From Atherinomorus stipes (lineage: Eukaryota > Chordata > Actinopteri > Atheriniformes > Atherinidae): a stretch of DNA of 64,000 bases. The translations under genes and the position numbers were made by a program. The DNA is taken from the NCBI GenBank assembly GCA_023101725.1, contig JALJCO010007127.1, positions 744,001 through 808,000 of the forward strand, read 5' to 3'. Under the pieces are notes generated by a model. It was not told where the DNA came from, did no database searches, and was given only the letters and a program-made list of their open reading frames with translations. Positions 1-12,565 of the stretch are shown in pieces. Position 1 is the stretch's first letter. The number at the start of each line of letters is the position of its first letter.

Positions 1-1808
1 TTCACCAACAAAACCCCTACCAAAAATCTCTGCCCTCTCTGTTTTTTCAGTTTCCAGACTTAAAAGACGATACATCAACTCTAGATTATATATAAGAGGG
101 AAAAAAAGAGGAGAAAAAGCCTGTGAATGACCTGAGTTATGCTCTGCGAACTCAAGCAGATTGGCTGAATTTGAGGGGAAGAGGCAAGCTTGAAGGCCCA
201 GCAGAGCCAAGGTAATAGAGGGGAGATGGATGGAGGAGTAAAGGATGATGGGATGGAGGAATGAGAAGTGGAGGATTAGAGCCGAGCCCCCTTTCAGAGC
301 ACTGCCTGGGGCCGGTGTGGATTAGATAGGAGAGAGCAAAAAGATTTGCCTCCTGCATGGTCCATTTGCATGAGAGCGCCAATGTTTCCTGTTTGTTTAC
401 TTTTAATGGGGTAAAGATTGTTTTTTTTTTTTCCTCCCATCAAAATCCAAGGTTGACCAAACTGAATAATGAATGACTGCTGCTCAAACTCTACACAAAA
501 CTGAGGTTTAGACTGTCACTCAAACTGAATCTAACGCTCAATTACTTGTGCTTAATTAGGTAGATTCAGAGTAATGTTAAAGGCTGAAAGGATCATTTTA
601 GAAGACAGCCAAAATGTATTTGTTCACCTGGCACAGAAAAAGGTATAAAGAGAGGGATCATCTAAATTCCTGATAAAGATGGGCTCTTTTTGCTTCATTT
701 CAATGCCCTATGAGGGCAAACCTTGTGAGCAGATTTGTGTTTATGGAATAAAATTGAAACAAACTACATTTCTCAATGCACAGAATTGAAAAGCTTCAAA
801 CTGTTCTCCTTTAATCACAAGAAGACACGTAGCAAACAAAAATCAGCATTTATAATGATTCAAAATGAGGATATGTTCATATGCAGAGTGCAGAGTGCAG
901 CCCAGCTGCTGCTCCGGGATTTATGTTTCACCCTTCTAAGCCTTGGTCACGGCTAACCACAGTTACTTCACCATATGGAGGTGATGGGCCTGCTAATTAC
1001 TACAGTGCTGTCCTATTAACACAGAAGAATGTCATTTGGTAACCGTGCATCATTTAAGGCACACTTTCACCCATGTCAACATATTTTACAATAGCCTGAA
1101 TGCAGTAATTGATGGAAGGTTGCTTTGACATTTATGGACAAGGGAAGGAATGCAAATAGCTATAGGAGCAAATATCAGCATTAACATAAACAATGTGACC
1201 TTCTGGGGCTGTGTATAACTAAGCTTCTAAATTAAGCAAAAAGCTGGAGGGTCATTGTGTAGCACCATGAAAGATTTGGAGGCTACTTCTCATATAGGAG
1301 AGCATTTTACTTTTCAAAAACTCCCAAAAATATACAGCTATGCTTAAAACTACTCCAGTTCCAGGAACAACTGAGCTGTATTGAAACCACAGCCTCCACA
1401 ATTCTTCAGATGTAAACAGGAAGCTCATGTGATTGATTAATATTTCCACCATTAAAATCAAGTTAGATATTAACAGTTCCTATTTGCTACGTTTCTATAA
1501 GGATTGAAACGTAGCTTTGATACTGAGCAGAACTGTGTGACTCTGAGGAAAGTTCTGCAACCAGCTGAGATAATGACTTCCTTAGTAAAGCGCAAGTTGC
1601 ACCACATGCAAAAAGTCTGTGAGCTCAGGCACCCATTACTTCTGCTGCATTATTTCATTGATCCTCTTTTATCTGGACACTCCTTTGTAGCACTGAGAAT
1701 CCAAACACACACACACATCACTGCATACTGCTGCTCTGTTGTGTTTCTTCAAAGCTCTCGTCGCTGCAGAAACAAAACGTTGGAAGATGAAAGGCCGGTG
1801 AGTCTCAC
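1..1808 (-). other. ptprn2 intron, 5' part (continues off the window)
   Basis: This is intron sequence downstream of the exon at 1809-1886. It starts with a good donor (gtgaga) and contains no further exon-like segment. The open frames at 152-382, 735-956, 1252-1461 and 1504-1848 lack family motifs or coding bias, or are shadows. Short T runs are present around 420-433. No transposable element was recognised. Confidence 0.8.
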
Positions 1809-1886
1809 CTGCCAGAAGTCTGCCACAGTGGAAGCAAGTGGGCCCTGAGAGGCGATGTAAGTCGGGTTGCGAGGGTCGTGGTCCAT
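1809..1886 (-). CDS. ptprn2: ptprn2 exon: PTP-like domain, YIASQGPL motif
   Basis: This exon has 78 nt, 26 codons, phase 0 at both ends. It starts [17 protein letters not shown] and ends TVADFWQ. It carries the PTP-fold signature YIAxQGPLxxTxxDFW, found in nearly every classical tyrosine phosphatase. The leading ATG is an internal Met codon, not a start, because the exon is preceded by the acceptor tttcctctctcccag and follows ASPI of the previous exon in frame. The donor is gtgaga. The next expected exon (starting MVWE in this family) was not found in positions 1-1800, so the gene continues off the left edge. The WPD-loop and P-loop, which decide catalytic activity, are not available here. 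Confidence 0.95.
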
Positions 1887-4800
1887 CTGGGAGAGAGGAA
1901 ACAGAGTGTGACACAGTGTTTGGGTGGAGACTGGGATGAAAACATACTGTCTGGCTGCATCAAAGCCTCCATCTGAATGCAAGAGATCTGTTGAAGACTT
2001 CTCTTCTTTCGTGTTCCTCCCCCGAAGCCTGCCTTACTGAGGCCATCTTTATGAGCCTGAGCAGACTAGAGAAGGAAAAATCCATGTTTGTGGGTAAACT
2101 GGGAAAAGGTGCTAAACACGTCATTTTAGGATCTGAAAACATGGTATCATCAGCGCCTTTAGCCATAATATTCAAATACAAATGAACCATTTTAGTGTCT
2201 GATCATTTATTTAAACTGGAAATAGAAAGACAAACATTTCTCTTTCATTGTAACTAATAAAGTTGTAATACTTAACCTGACTGCCTGTTCATCAGTCTAA
2301 TATTCGCCTAATTTTTACCTGCTACAGCATCTTTACACCCATATGTGCAGTTTAAAATACTTCATTAAAATGGCTGATGTTGTGCTGGGACTTTAAAGCC
2401 CTGAGGTGGCTGAAATGAGTGGGCTGAATGATGAGGTGGGAGGTGATGACAGGGAAGGTTTGATATTGAGGGATCTGATTGGATTTTGATTGAACCGGTG
2501 TTGGCTGGGCAGCCTCCTCCCTCACCATATAATCAGAGAACACATTTCATTCAGTGAATTCCCATCCAGCAGAGCCAGACATGACAATGGAAAGATGTTG
2601 AGATATTTTGAAGGAAAAGAAACGTGTATCATGTGTTTTTGATGTGTATTGGACATTAAAATGACAACTAGTACTGCTGTTTTTTTAAAAAAAGATTGTA
2701 CCTTATGCGAGGAAAACGCATTAAAAAAAAATTAAATTTGTGATTGACTCAGTGTCAATCTGCCTCTGAGTGCAGACCACCAAATCGGTCTGGGTGTTTA
2801 ACACAGGCATCTGAGGAAGAAAACGTCTCCAACCAAAACACGAGAAAGAAAAGCATATCTATTTTTTCTTTTGTGCTGAGGTTTTTAATAGTGAAGTAGA
2901 ACCTAAATGGCCTAACAGATCTATTTTTTTATTTCACTTTTTGTGTCTTTCTAAAGCTCATTTGTTTCGCTTATGGACTTCATCCTTAAAAGGAAAAATA
3001 ATTAAAGAGCATTTCTTCATGTCTTTAATATTACCATAATACTTTTCTCCACTTATGTCTAATATCCTGAACAACAGGATTAATTCTTAATGCTTTCAAA
3101 GGCTGATAAAAACCCAAAACTTTGGTTAAAACATTTCAATTACAATGAAAGCTTTCTTAATATAATGTCATTTTTCTTTCTTTTTATTTAAGTGGATTAA
3201 ATGTGTCAGAATTGTTTTTCTTCCCTTTTTCCCTCCATCTAAATCTCTTAATAAACAGTGAAGTCACTGTAAGTCAGCTTCAGCACAAAGACTACCAAAT
3301 TCATTTTAAAGGGGACACTTACTGTGCGATATCAGCAGGATTTTGCCAAATTATTTTATTTTGCAGAATTGAAAAAAAGTCAAGCAGTGAATCTGTTTAA
3401 AGTTATTCATGACATGTCAGACATTTTTGATTTTGGGGTACTAGGGGTTAATAAGAGGAATTTTGATAGGCCTGGGTTAGGTGTATTCGACTAAAAACAC
3501 AAAAATGTGTCTTTCTTCTGAGGATATTTCCAGCAAATCACACTTAAATGAGGGAAAAATCAGGCTCATTAATCAGTGTTATTCTCAATTAGTCATAACC
3601 ACACAATTTTCTCTTTATCCTTACTGGTTGAAATTCCCCTCATAGGCTAGACTAAATAAAGAAAGAAAGAAAAAAAAAAGAAATAGAGAAATAAAAAATC
3701 TCCCCCACAGGGTGATGCTGAATTCTAGCCACTCCGTTTCAGCCAATCTCAAGGACGCAGACATGCTGTAGCTGTGTGCTGACATCCCTGCATGAATACT
3801 AAAGCACAAACATGAAAGAGCAGTCCTGCATTTCAGCTGTCCTCCCCTTGCCATTGTGGGAAGATGATAGACTACAACAAAAGGAGAATGCAAAAAAGTT
3901 CTTTGGCTTCAAGTAAACTAGCTTGTACTGAAAGAACTCCCACAAATATCCGCTCCTGGAGAAACGCCTCTTTCAGCACCTTGATGTAGAGCCTTGATCC
4001 TGCTTGTATAAAACACTGAACTTGGAAGCTAAATGGCTGCTTGAGCTCTTCCCACATTGTCTGAGGCAACATGGGGAAAAGGTGGGAAATGGAAGAGCCT
4101 CTTGGCTTCTGTGGAAAGTCCTGACAAGACAGAGATGACCAGGCTTTGACCACAGTTTGTGTCACTGCACATTCCTTCGAACCATTCCTCACGCTAATGA
4201 TGCTGTACATCTGGGAGCGCTTGCATCATTTGTGGTCAAGCATTTGCCATTATCCGGGCCCCTTTTCTCTCTGTGTCCCCCCTCTGCTTTGCAGGCAGTG
4301 CAGATCACCCCTTCCCTTCGCCTCTCTGACCTCACATTCCCAGAAAGAAGTGGCAGATTATTTACTCGTAGGCCACTGCCCCTGAAGCTAATGAGGAGGA
4401 AGAAGCTGCATTGACAGACATAATTATCAGAGTTTTGCTGGACTCAGGCAGGGGTCCTTTTTGTGGTGTAATTACTGTCCTTTCATCCACACACCACTGC
4501 ATCTGCCATTACTTCACCCATCTTTAACATCCGCTTCGGCTTCTTTTTCATTAAACCACCATAAAACAGCCTTGGGTAACTTTGTACTCACTTTTTGCTA
4601 ACTTCTTCTCCTGATTGATTATTATGATAATCACATTCTTCTTTAAGATTGTGAGTGTTACAGGAAGATAAAAACTGCTATGAATATGCCAGTGCATAAA
4701 CAGGAGGAATAAATAGAGCATCTGAAAGTCTCTATTGTTTGTTTCTGAAGAGTAATAGGCTTTTAGAGTAGCTGTGTGCGCCCCCCTCATCCGTCTCCTC

Positions 4801-5184
4801 AGAAATTTTGGCACTGTATTTGAAATGCATAGCTTCCTGTTCCCTTTGATGGAATCCCTTCTCAGCAGCCTCAGGGGAAATCATGACTGACAATGTTTTG
4901 AGGAAAAAAAAAACATAAAAAAATAACCTTAGCGCCCTCCTGCATTAGTTTTTTTCTGGTTTTGGGGCGGTTGTACATTTGATGAGTCAAAAAAAAAAAA
5001 AAAAAAATAGATTTTTTTCTTGTTGTAGGTGAAAGTTGGGTATCTGCTCCAAAAAGACAAACCAAACCCACACATTGTCCCAAAACATAGTTAGAAAAAG
5101 GAAAGCATAACTGATCTTGGATCAATGACAATAATCCACCAACAAATCTATGAAAATATACAAAATAAATAAAACAATACTTAC
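1887..5184 (-). other. ptprn2 intron (3,298 bp)
   Basis: This AT-rich intron lies between the DHSR/YINA exon and the YIASQGPL exon. Visible content is limited to A/T runs (for example poly-A at about 4988-5007) and short purine-rich stretches near 3655-3685. No exon, RNA gene or clear mobile element was found. Confidence 0.8.
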
Positions 5185-5258
5185 TATTGGACTGGCATTG
5201 ATGTAATCTGAGTTGCTGTGGTTATTCTCTGCTTTCAAAGTGATTCTTGAATGATCAT
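5185..5258 (-). CDS. ptprn2: ptprn2 exon: PTP-like domain, DHSR to YINA motifs
   Basis: This exon has 74 nt: two bases completing the split Tyr codon, then 24 codons [24 protein letters not shown]. It contains the conserved PTP-fold motifs [YF]DHSR[IV]xL and SDYINAS, structural elements around the phosphotyrosine-recognition loop. The acceptor is tgcatctccattacag and the donor gtaagt. Phase and family sequence agree on both sides: AVVA-Y-DHSR upstream and ASPI|MDHDPRN downstream. On the minus strand the open frame runs past both splice sites, giving a longer open frame of which only this section is exon. Confidence 0.94.
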
Positions 5259-7870
5259 CTGTAATGGAGATGCATAATTCATCTGTACATATCTCCACAC
5301 TCTTTCCTCCCTGCACAATAACGACAAAATACTGAGCCGCAAAAAGAGAATATGAAAAAACAGAAAGTCACCAAACCTTCCAGAAACAAACACAAAAAAA
5401 TGCTCTGATCCTTTGAACTGCTTTACCTTCATTAGAAGGTATTTTAAGCCAAGTAAAAACTATTTCATCTTAAAAAGAGTGCAAGCTGTAATCTGTAAAA
5501 TCCTCTTTTCACAAACAAACAAACAAAACTGTTGCAAGATTTATGTTTCCACTGGGCTTGAAACCACTTCAAAAGCCTTCTGAAAATGTATTTTCTTCAA
5601 ATCAAAGCCCATGAAAACCTGGTTTAAAATCTTTTCTTACATCCATTTATAAAAACAAACAAACAAAAAACCCCAGAAAAAAATCAAAGAAGAAGATATC
5701 TTAGTGTTTTATTTATGAAGAAGTCAGGTAGACTCTGTGGCCGTGGTCACATCTGATGGATACTAACTACGAAACAATATAGCTGTGATCCGATAACAAC
5801 TAAAAAGTGATACTAAATCCTGATTGGTTCATTTGACACTTATTATTGTTATGCCTGTTCATAGACTGTTGTGAATGGAAAAAAAAAAGCCCCCATGATA
5901 TGACCCGTTAATTTGCCCCAGTCAATTGCAGGCTAATCTTACAGTGGCTTAAAGCATCCCCTGCCTCATTGTCCATTTTACACTTAAAAGGACCCTAACT
6001 TACAAATTCATACTCTGCTTTACTTAATAGATAATTTACTTTAAAAGAAGTGGGGTTATAAGCTTTGCCAAAAAGTTTACTAAGATAATAAAACTAGTCA
6101 GACCTAGTATCATATTCTGATAGATATATTTACAAGTTTAATTTATTGAGCTACCAGAAGAATCTCCCCCTACTGGCTATTAGGAAGAATAAAGGAGGTT
6201 TAACCCTTTAAAGCCTGGCCCAAGAAAAAATTGGAAGAACTTTGGATTTTCTTTTTAATCCGAGTGGCCTTTAAACAAAGTAGTATAGCTATAGTTATAG
6301 TATAGTAGTAGTAGTATAGTTACCTGCCAACTGGTATCAGGCATATCAGGTTGTGTATAACAGGGTTTTAATCAATGTTTTTACCATAAAGTGATGCAAA
6401 AGGGTTCAGAAACTGTATCTATAAAATACAACACATATGGAATTACAGGGTAAAGCCACTTTGGCTTTGGCTTTACTTTTCAGACCTAGAGTGACTAGAG
6501 TTAACTTGTGTTATATGTTGTGATGTGTTACACTCTTGTGGCTGTAAGGTTTGTGGAAATAATTATCCTGTGAAGGACAATAAAACATATCTATCTTAAT
6601 GATCCATTAGCAGTTTAAATAGTTGCCAAAATTTGTGTGACATACACAGTTTGGACAGATTGTTCGCAGAGACCACTTTAATCGACGGACCTAAATTTCC
6701 AAGCAGGTGTATACAAAAACATTTATTTAAAAAATGCCACACCAAATAAGTGTCATTTATCTATATCTTGGTAAAATAAAAAATAGAAACTTTTTGGGGG
6801 TAAAATTTTGCAGGTCTCATGTAAAACTTTAAACACAGACTATTTAAAAGATTGCCATGCTGGGTTATTGCTATTTTTTTTTCCAACATCAGTCAGTGAA
6901 GGGTTGACTTGCCAGAGTTTTAGCAGGGATCAACTGTGATTATGGAGCAGGCTCCAGCAAAAAACCTAGGAATCATCTAAGAAAGGGTTTTGATACAAAG
7001 ATGAATAAAATAAAAGGATTACAGCTTAAATGACAGAATTACCGGATTACAGAAAGTCATGGACTATGAAAAAAAAAAACAGGGTTTACAACTTTTATGC
7101 ATCACAATAATGCACTTGTAGTGTAACAAGTATGCTGTGAAGGTTTAATGCTTTTACCTAATTTGTTCTTAAATTTGAAACAAGCTAAAATGATTTAAAT
7201 ATGTCCATCATTGTAATATATACGCACATGATATAATGTAAGAAGGAAGTATTTCCATAAATGTCCTTATGTAGCAAAAGGGTCAAGCTGATAATTATAA
7301 GTATTAACAGATACATGAAACTGTGTAAGTGAAATAAGAGTTTGTGCAAAATAACCATCAGATAGTTTAGATGGCTACTACGAACAAATGCTCATGGACA
7401 AACCTGACAGCAGCTAAATGCAATGTTTGCGTATCCAAACTTCACAGTATAGCTTTGAACTTAAAGCAAATTTGGCTGGAGCTGCTTGAAAGAAGTGTTG
7501 ACCTTTTATATATAATCTCCAAATAACATGTCCTTTGTTTTTTATTCATCATTATCCATGCTTACTTGCAAGGAGGAGAGTTTTTTTTTCCATCAAAATG
7601 ACAAAAATCTTTAATGAAAGAATGCAAGAGAAGCTCTTTGGCGAGAAGAGCAACAGTAATTATTTAATTTTGGAAGCATATTTTCTCCAATGTTGTTTTG
7701 GCATATTTACCCAACAAGTTTTATGTTCCTCTTTAGAGCATCTGTTGTTCACAAATACATCAACAACATGAATGGAGCTACATGACTAGTAATGGTGGGA
7801 ATGTTCCCGAAGATGAAAACAAAGCAAACCTAAAAACAACGAATTGCAAAAGTCATCTGAATGGACTCAC
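5259..7870 (-). other. ptprn2 intron (2,612 bp)
   Basis: This is an AT-rich intron. A degenerate ATAG/GTA microsatellite lies at 6280-6320. Sequence near 6480-6598 ends in a run like acaataaaacatatctatct, which resembles the 3' tail of a fish retroposon, but no boundaries or target-site duplication could be set. Nothing else was recognised. Confidence 0.75.
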
Positions 7871-8018
7871 ATGCAACCACAGCATCAGAACGGTTTCTCT
7901 TGGAGTTCTGCTCGCCTTGGCCCACACCGCAGGCGCTGGGCTCTGCCTGGTAGGAGCACAGCGCCTCCCACTCGCGCTCCAGACGGTTCTTGTTCTTCAA
8001 GTGGTCCTCCATGTATGA
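7871..8018 (-). CDS. ptprn2: ptprn2 exon: start of the PTP-like domain
   Basis: This exon has 148 nt: 49 codons plus one base. It starts [20 protein letters not shown], then [17 protein letters not shown] and [12 protein letters not shown], and ends on a T that completes a Tyr codon with the next exon. This is the N-terminal helical part of a receptor-type tyrosine phosphatase domain. The KRNRS at residues 40-44 sits where active classical PTPs carry the phosphotyrosine-loop KNRY, so the substrate-clamping Tyr is replaced by Ser. That agrees with the catalytically impaired status of this family. The acceptor is ctgttttcctctag and the donor gtgagt. The piece [13 protein letters not shown] is the least conserved-looking part of the exon. 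Confidence 0.95.
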
Positions 8019-11000
8019 CTAGAGGAAAACAGACAGAACCTCAGCCACCGTTTCAAACGACAAGCCAGATCCAGGCAAAAGGAAACAGAATTTATCCCAA
8101 GATGTGGCTGTGACAGGGAATATTTGTTTTTGCTGCAAATTTGGATTAATTAAACAGGAGTCTTGCAACAAATCATTTCTGCCATTCTAGAGATTTTGTT
8201 GTTATTTTTATCAATATTTTGACAGCAAGAAATAAACAAGAGAAAAAGCTAAATCCTTTCCTCTAAAGCTATGATCAGCTGTCATGGAGAATTATTATCC
8301 TGCTGTTGTGTAGCGGAACAACTGGGTGAGGAGGAGGCTGGTGAAGATCTAGCTGGGGAAGGTCTGCTAATGTTGGTGCATTTGGGCATTTGTGTATGTG
8401 TGTTTGACCGAGAGGGAGAAAAAAACAGAAAAGAAAAGAAAACACACACAATTAAGACTCCTGAAAGGTTTGTCTGCATTGGAAATACTTCAGGGGTGTT
8501 TCAATCACGTCCCTCACTGCTTGCACAGCCACTGATAAGATTGTCTGTGTTTAAGCCGTTGCTTGGAGAAGACAAAATTGAATTTGCGAGAGAGACAAAG
8601 ATGGAAAAAGGAAAGGGGGGAGGGGTGAAGGCCTGTGTGTTGGTGTGTGCATGTGTGTGAGTGTGTTTCCTCCTAAACCAGGGCAAGTTTTGGGGAGCTT
8701 AGAGTGTTTAGCTGGCAAGGCAAGTCTTCTTAGCGAAGCGCTGCGTTTCGTTTTCTCTCCTGTATCATGGCACCCCTCCCCACAGGGTTAAATGGTTTAG
8801 TCCGCTATTGTGTGAGGCAGAAGATTACAGACTCATAAACTGATGTCAGGGATCAGCTGGCTAATACAATGACAGTGATACCCAGATGTGCAGGGTTTTT
8901 ATTTCATATTAAAAGCAGTATATAGGTAGGCTGAGCAGAGAGTTGACACTCCATTCTAAGATCCTACTTATTCATTCCTGTCTGTCAAGAGGGACGTCTT
9001 TGCAGAATATATACAATTACTACCAAGATGATAATCACAAATAAGCTTGTCCTGCACATAATAGGCAATTACCCTTTGATGGATCATGAATTTAGAATTA
9101 TCCTGTATGCATGCAAAGGATACACTGACTTATAAAAACATCACAAATCCCACAGACAATGGAAATCAAGGTTTATTGTTAGATACAGAAGCAAAGGTGT
9201 CATTCAGGTTTTAAAAGCAGGACTGAGAGCAAAAAGAAACCCTTCAAGAGATTATATTACCACACCGTGAGGGATCTTGGTGGTTTAATGAGGGCTTAAG
9301 CAACATTTCTATGTATTATTTAATCTCCATTGCCTCCATGTTCAAACCTTTCATTTTAGTTAAGCCAAAAAATTTACACAATTAAGAAAATCTGGTTAAT
9401 ATTAGTTCTAAAAGTGGGTAGCACATATGTTTTTTTTTTTGCATGTGCTAGGTTGTATGTTGTCCACCCAAACAGATAGTGCTGTCTTCTGAGGAAAATG
9501 ACAGCATGCCATTATGGCCACTTGACAGAGGCTGTCACCACTATGCTCTCGTCGCTCAGCACAAGTACTCTCTGCCTGCCAGCCTGACAGCAGCCCACCT
9601 CCCCAACCAATGTTACATCTCCATGTACTCGATATATCCACTCTGAATTACATCCCATTCTATTCAAAAGATGCCCTGAATCGATTGCATTCCAAATTCA
9701 TATTTTTGCAGCTTAATGCAATGCAGCCAGCAGGCCCTTATCAAGCCCTCCCATTTCTAGGGGGAGGCAGTGGACCATGGCGTATTCCAGAGACAGGGTA
9801 ACGAAGGCTTGGTGAATGGGGGGATTATGTCTGCCAATCAGAGGGCTGGGATGGGAGGCCTGAGTGTCAGGGAAACAATGTCTAATCCTTCCTAAGCAGT
9901 CTCCTCGGCAGCAGAAGGGTGCCGGGTGAAATCAGGATGAAGGCACGACCAGGCGCGGCAGACACAACAGGTAACACACTGCTGTCAAGCTTTGCTGTCA
10001 AATTAAAATGCTGGTAGCAGTTTGTGCAGGGGGCTTTATGATATGATAAGCAGCTGTGAGACCTGAAAAGGGGGTATTAATATGCACTATGATTTGTGTG
10101 ACAAATAGTGGTTAAATGAAAAGAGCGCATTGTGTTGCTTTAAATGGGAGAGTAAATTGTCTTTTGCTCACAAGCTTCATTTAAAACTGTAAGTCACTAA
10201 GGGCAGAACATCTATTTTCTGAGCAAATAATTTATCATAAAAAAGAATAATAACTCCTAATGATAAAGAGCCTCAAGCAACTCAATTATTTTTTCAAAGG
10301 AGAGGTGCCTAAGCCAATAACAGTGAGTGTATCAACATTTTAACAGTGTGAGATGTGAAAAATGGTGACTGTATGGAGCTGTCCGTGGTGCTGAAATGTC
10401 TCAGCGCTACAGAGATACAGCTACACCCTGCTTCCATGATGTCCCTTCTAATGACTTTTTTTTGATATTTTAACTACTCTGTAGGTTAGGAAAAGTGCAG
10501 GTTCTTGCGCCCGAGTGCCGCTGAAACAGGCAAAAAGAAAGACGACAGGAATTTTTACACACCAGTGGCGTGTCAAAGCTCTGGAAAAACATACAGCAGA
10601 TGACTCAGCACACAGAAGCATCCAATTTCAGTTGTGAAGTTCGAGTCGTTACGCAAGACTTTTAAGTCTTAAGGTGGGCTGCACAGTGGGAGACAACGTC
10701 GTAGTTCATTTATACCGCCGGCACCGAAGTCTCACAGTAAGTGTGTGTGAATGTGTGTGAGAGTATGAGGTGATGGGGCCTCAAGAAAACAGGACCCCCA
10801 GCAAGCGTGCTTTGGAAAGCTGCGTATTCATCATTCCTCTCCACACGGTGTGAGCTCTGAAGAGCGGGAGAGGAGAGATGAGAGGAGAGGAGAGCAGAGA
10901 TGGGAAATATAGGTCTGAGATCAGTGATAACAAGGCAATCTCACACATGGTTTCACGTGAGATGGTGGTGGAATTTTAAAGAAGAGCCCCTATAGGACAT

Positions 11001-12361
11001 CTCCATGTCAATCACGGCATGGATAAGAAGCAAAGGTCCCAGTGCGTTTTACCTTTCTATATTCTAATGCCTGCATAGCTGCTGCGAAGAAACGATGGGC
11101 TAATAATAACAACAGCTCCTAGAAATGATTCACCGTGGCTCTTTTGTTATTTGCGCGGCTAAATGCTTTTCTATTGTCAGTGTTTTCAAAAGAGGCTTCA
11201 CAAACAAGCCTTGACGAGTGCAACAAAACCCATCTATTACCACCAATACAAGGCATTACTCAGATTCACTCTCATTCATTACAACCTCCCAGTATAAAAG
11301 CTAGACATGCAGTGTGATGAATGCTCTCTGCATTAATGGAAACACTACAAGGCATCTATCCGTCTCTTTTATCAAGCTTGTTCCAAATGAAACTTGTGCA
11401 AAATTAAAACAATCCATTGTGTGTTTGTGGAAACGTTAGCAACCAAAAGCTTTTTCATTGGAAATAAAGCCACGAAAACAGAACAGAATTACTGAAACGT
11501 CCACATAGCAATCAGATAGCTAATGGTATTTCACATTTCTGCTGCTCTCATCACACAAAAATAATGTCTGGCTTATTTTGCTGTGGCAGCGAGAGAAACA
11601 GAAGGGGTGAAAGATGAAAATGACAGAGAGGAGAGGAGCAGGACGGAGTGATAAAGAGAGAAAATGACAGTGGAAGGGGGAAAAGTTGGAGAAGGGAAAA
11701 AAAATGAAGGCGACAGAGGCAAGATAAAGCAGGAGGGAAAAACAGCGGGAAGAGTGATGAAAGAAAAAAAAGATAACAGGGTTTTGTAGGGAATGAGCTG
11801 AAGGTGGGATGGAAAAAAAGAAAGACTCGACCAAACAGATAAACAGAAAGAAATAAGGCTGGTGGTTTTCAGCCTGAGCATATTCATAGACATGAGAGGT
11901 TTGGGGTCATTTATTGTGATGTAAATTCTTTAAATATCAGAATAGATCAACCTTTTCACTCCCCAAAGGCTGCTGAGGATGAGCTGCATTGTGCTCCAAA
12001 TTTGTTCATTTGAATTAATTCATAATTCAATGTTCTTCTTATCTAATAATTATGTATATGTATCACTTAAAGGTGGGAAAGTTGTATGTTTCAGCCATTT
12101 ATTTATCCCTTTTGATGTTCTTTTTCAAATACATCTATTTTTGACTTCGATCAGCCTGTAATAATCACTTTTGGAAGAATGTTTTTAATTGACAACTCCA
12201 TCATTACTTGACTTTTTTCCATCACTGTTAACATTAAAATTCAGTTATGAGACATTATTTAGCCTGTGGAAGGACCCACAAAGGCCCTGTGAGGACCTTC
12301 TCTCCTTTTTTCACCACTTTAAAATAACATCAATCACTTGCAACCTCCCTGAAGCCCTTAC
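8019..12361 (-). other. ptprn2 intron (4,343 bp)
   Basis: The intron holds a TG-rich stretch at about 8630-8670, a GGAGA-rich purine run at about 10866-10900 and a long A/G-rich stretch at 11600-11835 on the plus strand. The purine stretch creates overlapping T/C-rich open frames on the minus strand (11520-11893) that are composition artefacts. No exon or mobile element was recognised. Confidence 0.75.
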
Positions 12362-12565
12362 CAGTATCATGTGACCAGTGGAGATGTCCATGTTGGACGG
12401 GACTGGCTCTTCACACCAGGAGGAGGTGCTGCTGCGCGTTGATGGACTTGCCGCGGGGCCATCACTGAACTGAGATGACACGCTGTTGAGGCGAGAGTGG
12501 CGAAGAGTCTCTGGCCGCTCAACGCGCTCCGACGTTCTGATTGCCATACGCTGGCGACACAGCTC
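12362..12565 (-). CDS. ptprn2: ptprn2 exon: cytoplasmic Ser-rich linker
   Basis: This exon has 204 nt, 68 codons, phase 0 at both ends. It starts [14 protein letters not shown] and continues [31 protein letters not shown] and [10 protein letters not shown]. The segment links the membrane to the phosphatase-like fold. It is rich in Ser, Thr, Pro and acidic residues, a PEST-like composition. In the paralogue IA-2 the corresponding region is the site of calpain cleavage that frees a cytosolic fragment (family knowledge, not visible here). The closing [10 protein letters not shown] block is conserved in IA-2 and phogrin. The acceptor is ctgtaatccccag and the donor gtaagg. It joins the transmembrane exon at TYQ|ELCRQ and the next exon at HMIL|SYMED without a phase break. 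Confidence 0.95.

Noticed and set aside
3621..3893. 90-codon minus-strand open frame with a hydrophobic F/L-rich tail
   Set aside because: The hydrophobic part is the translation of an A/G-rich repeat; no acceptor, donor or family match supports an exon.
11520..11893. Two overlapping S/F/L/P-rich minus-strand open frames
   Set aside because: They are translations of a purine-rich (AGGGAAAA-type) plus-strand stretch, a composition artefact without domain features.
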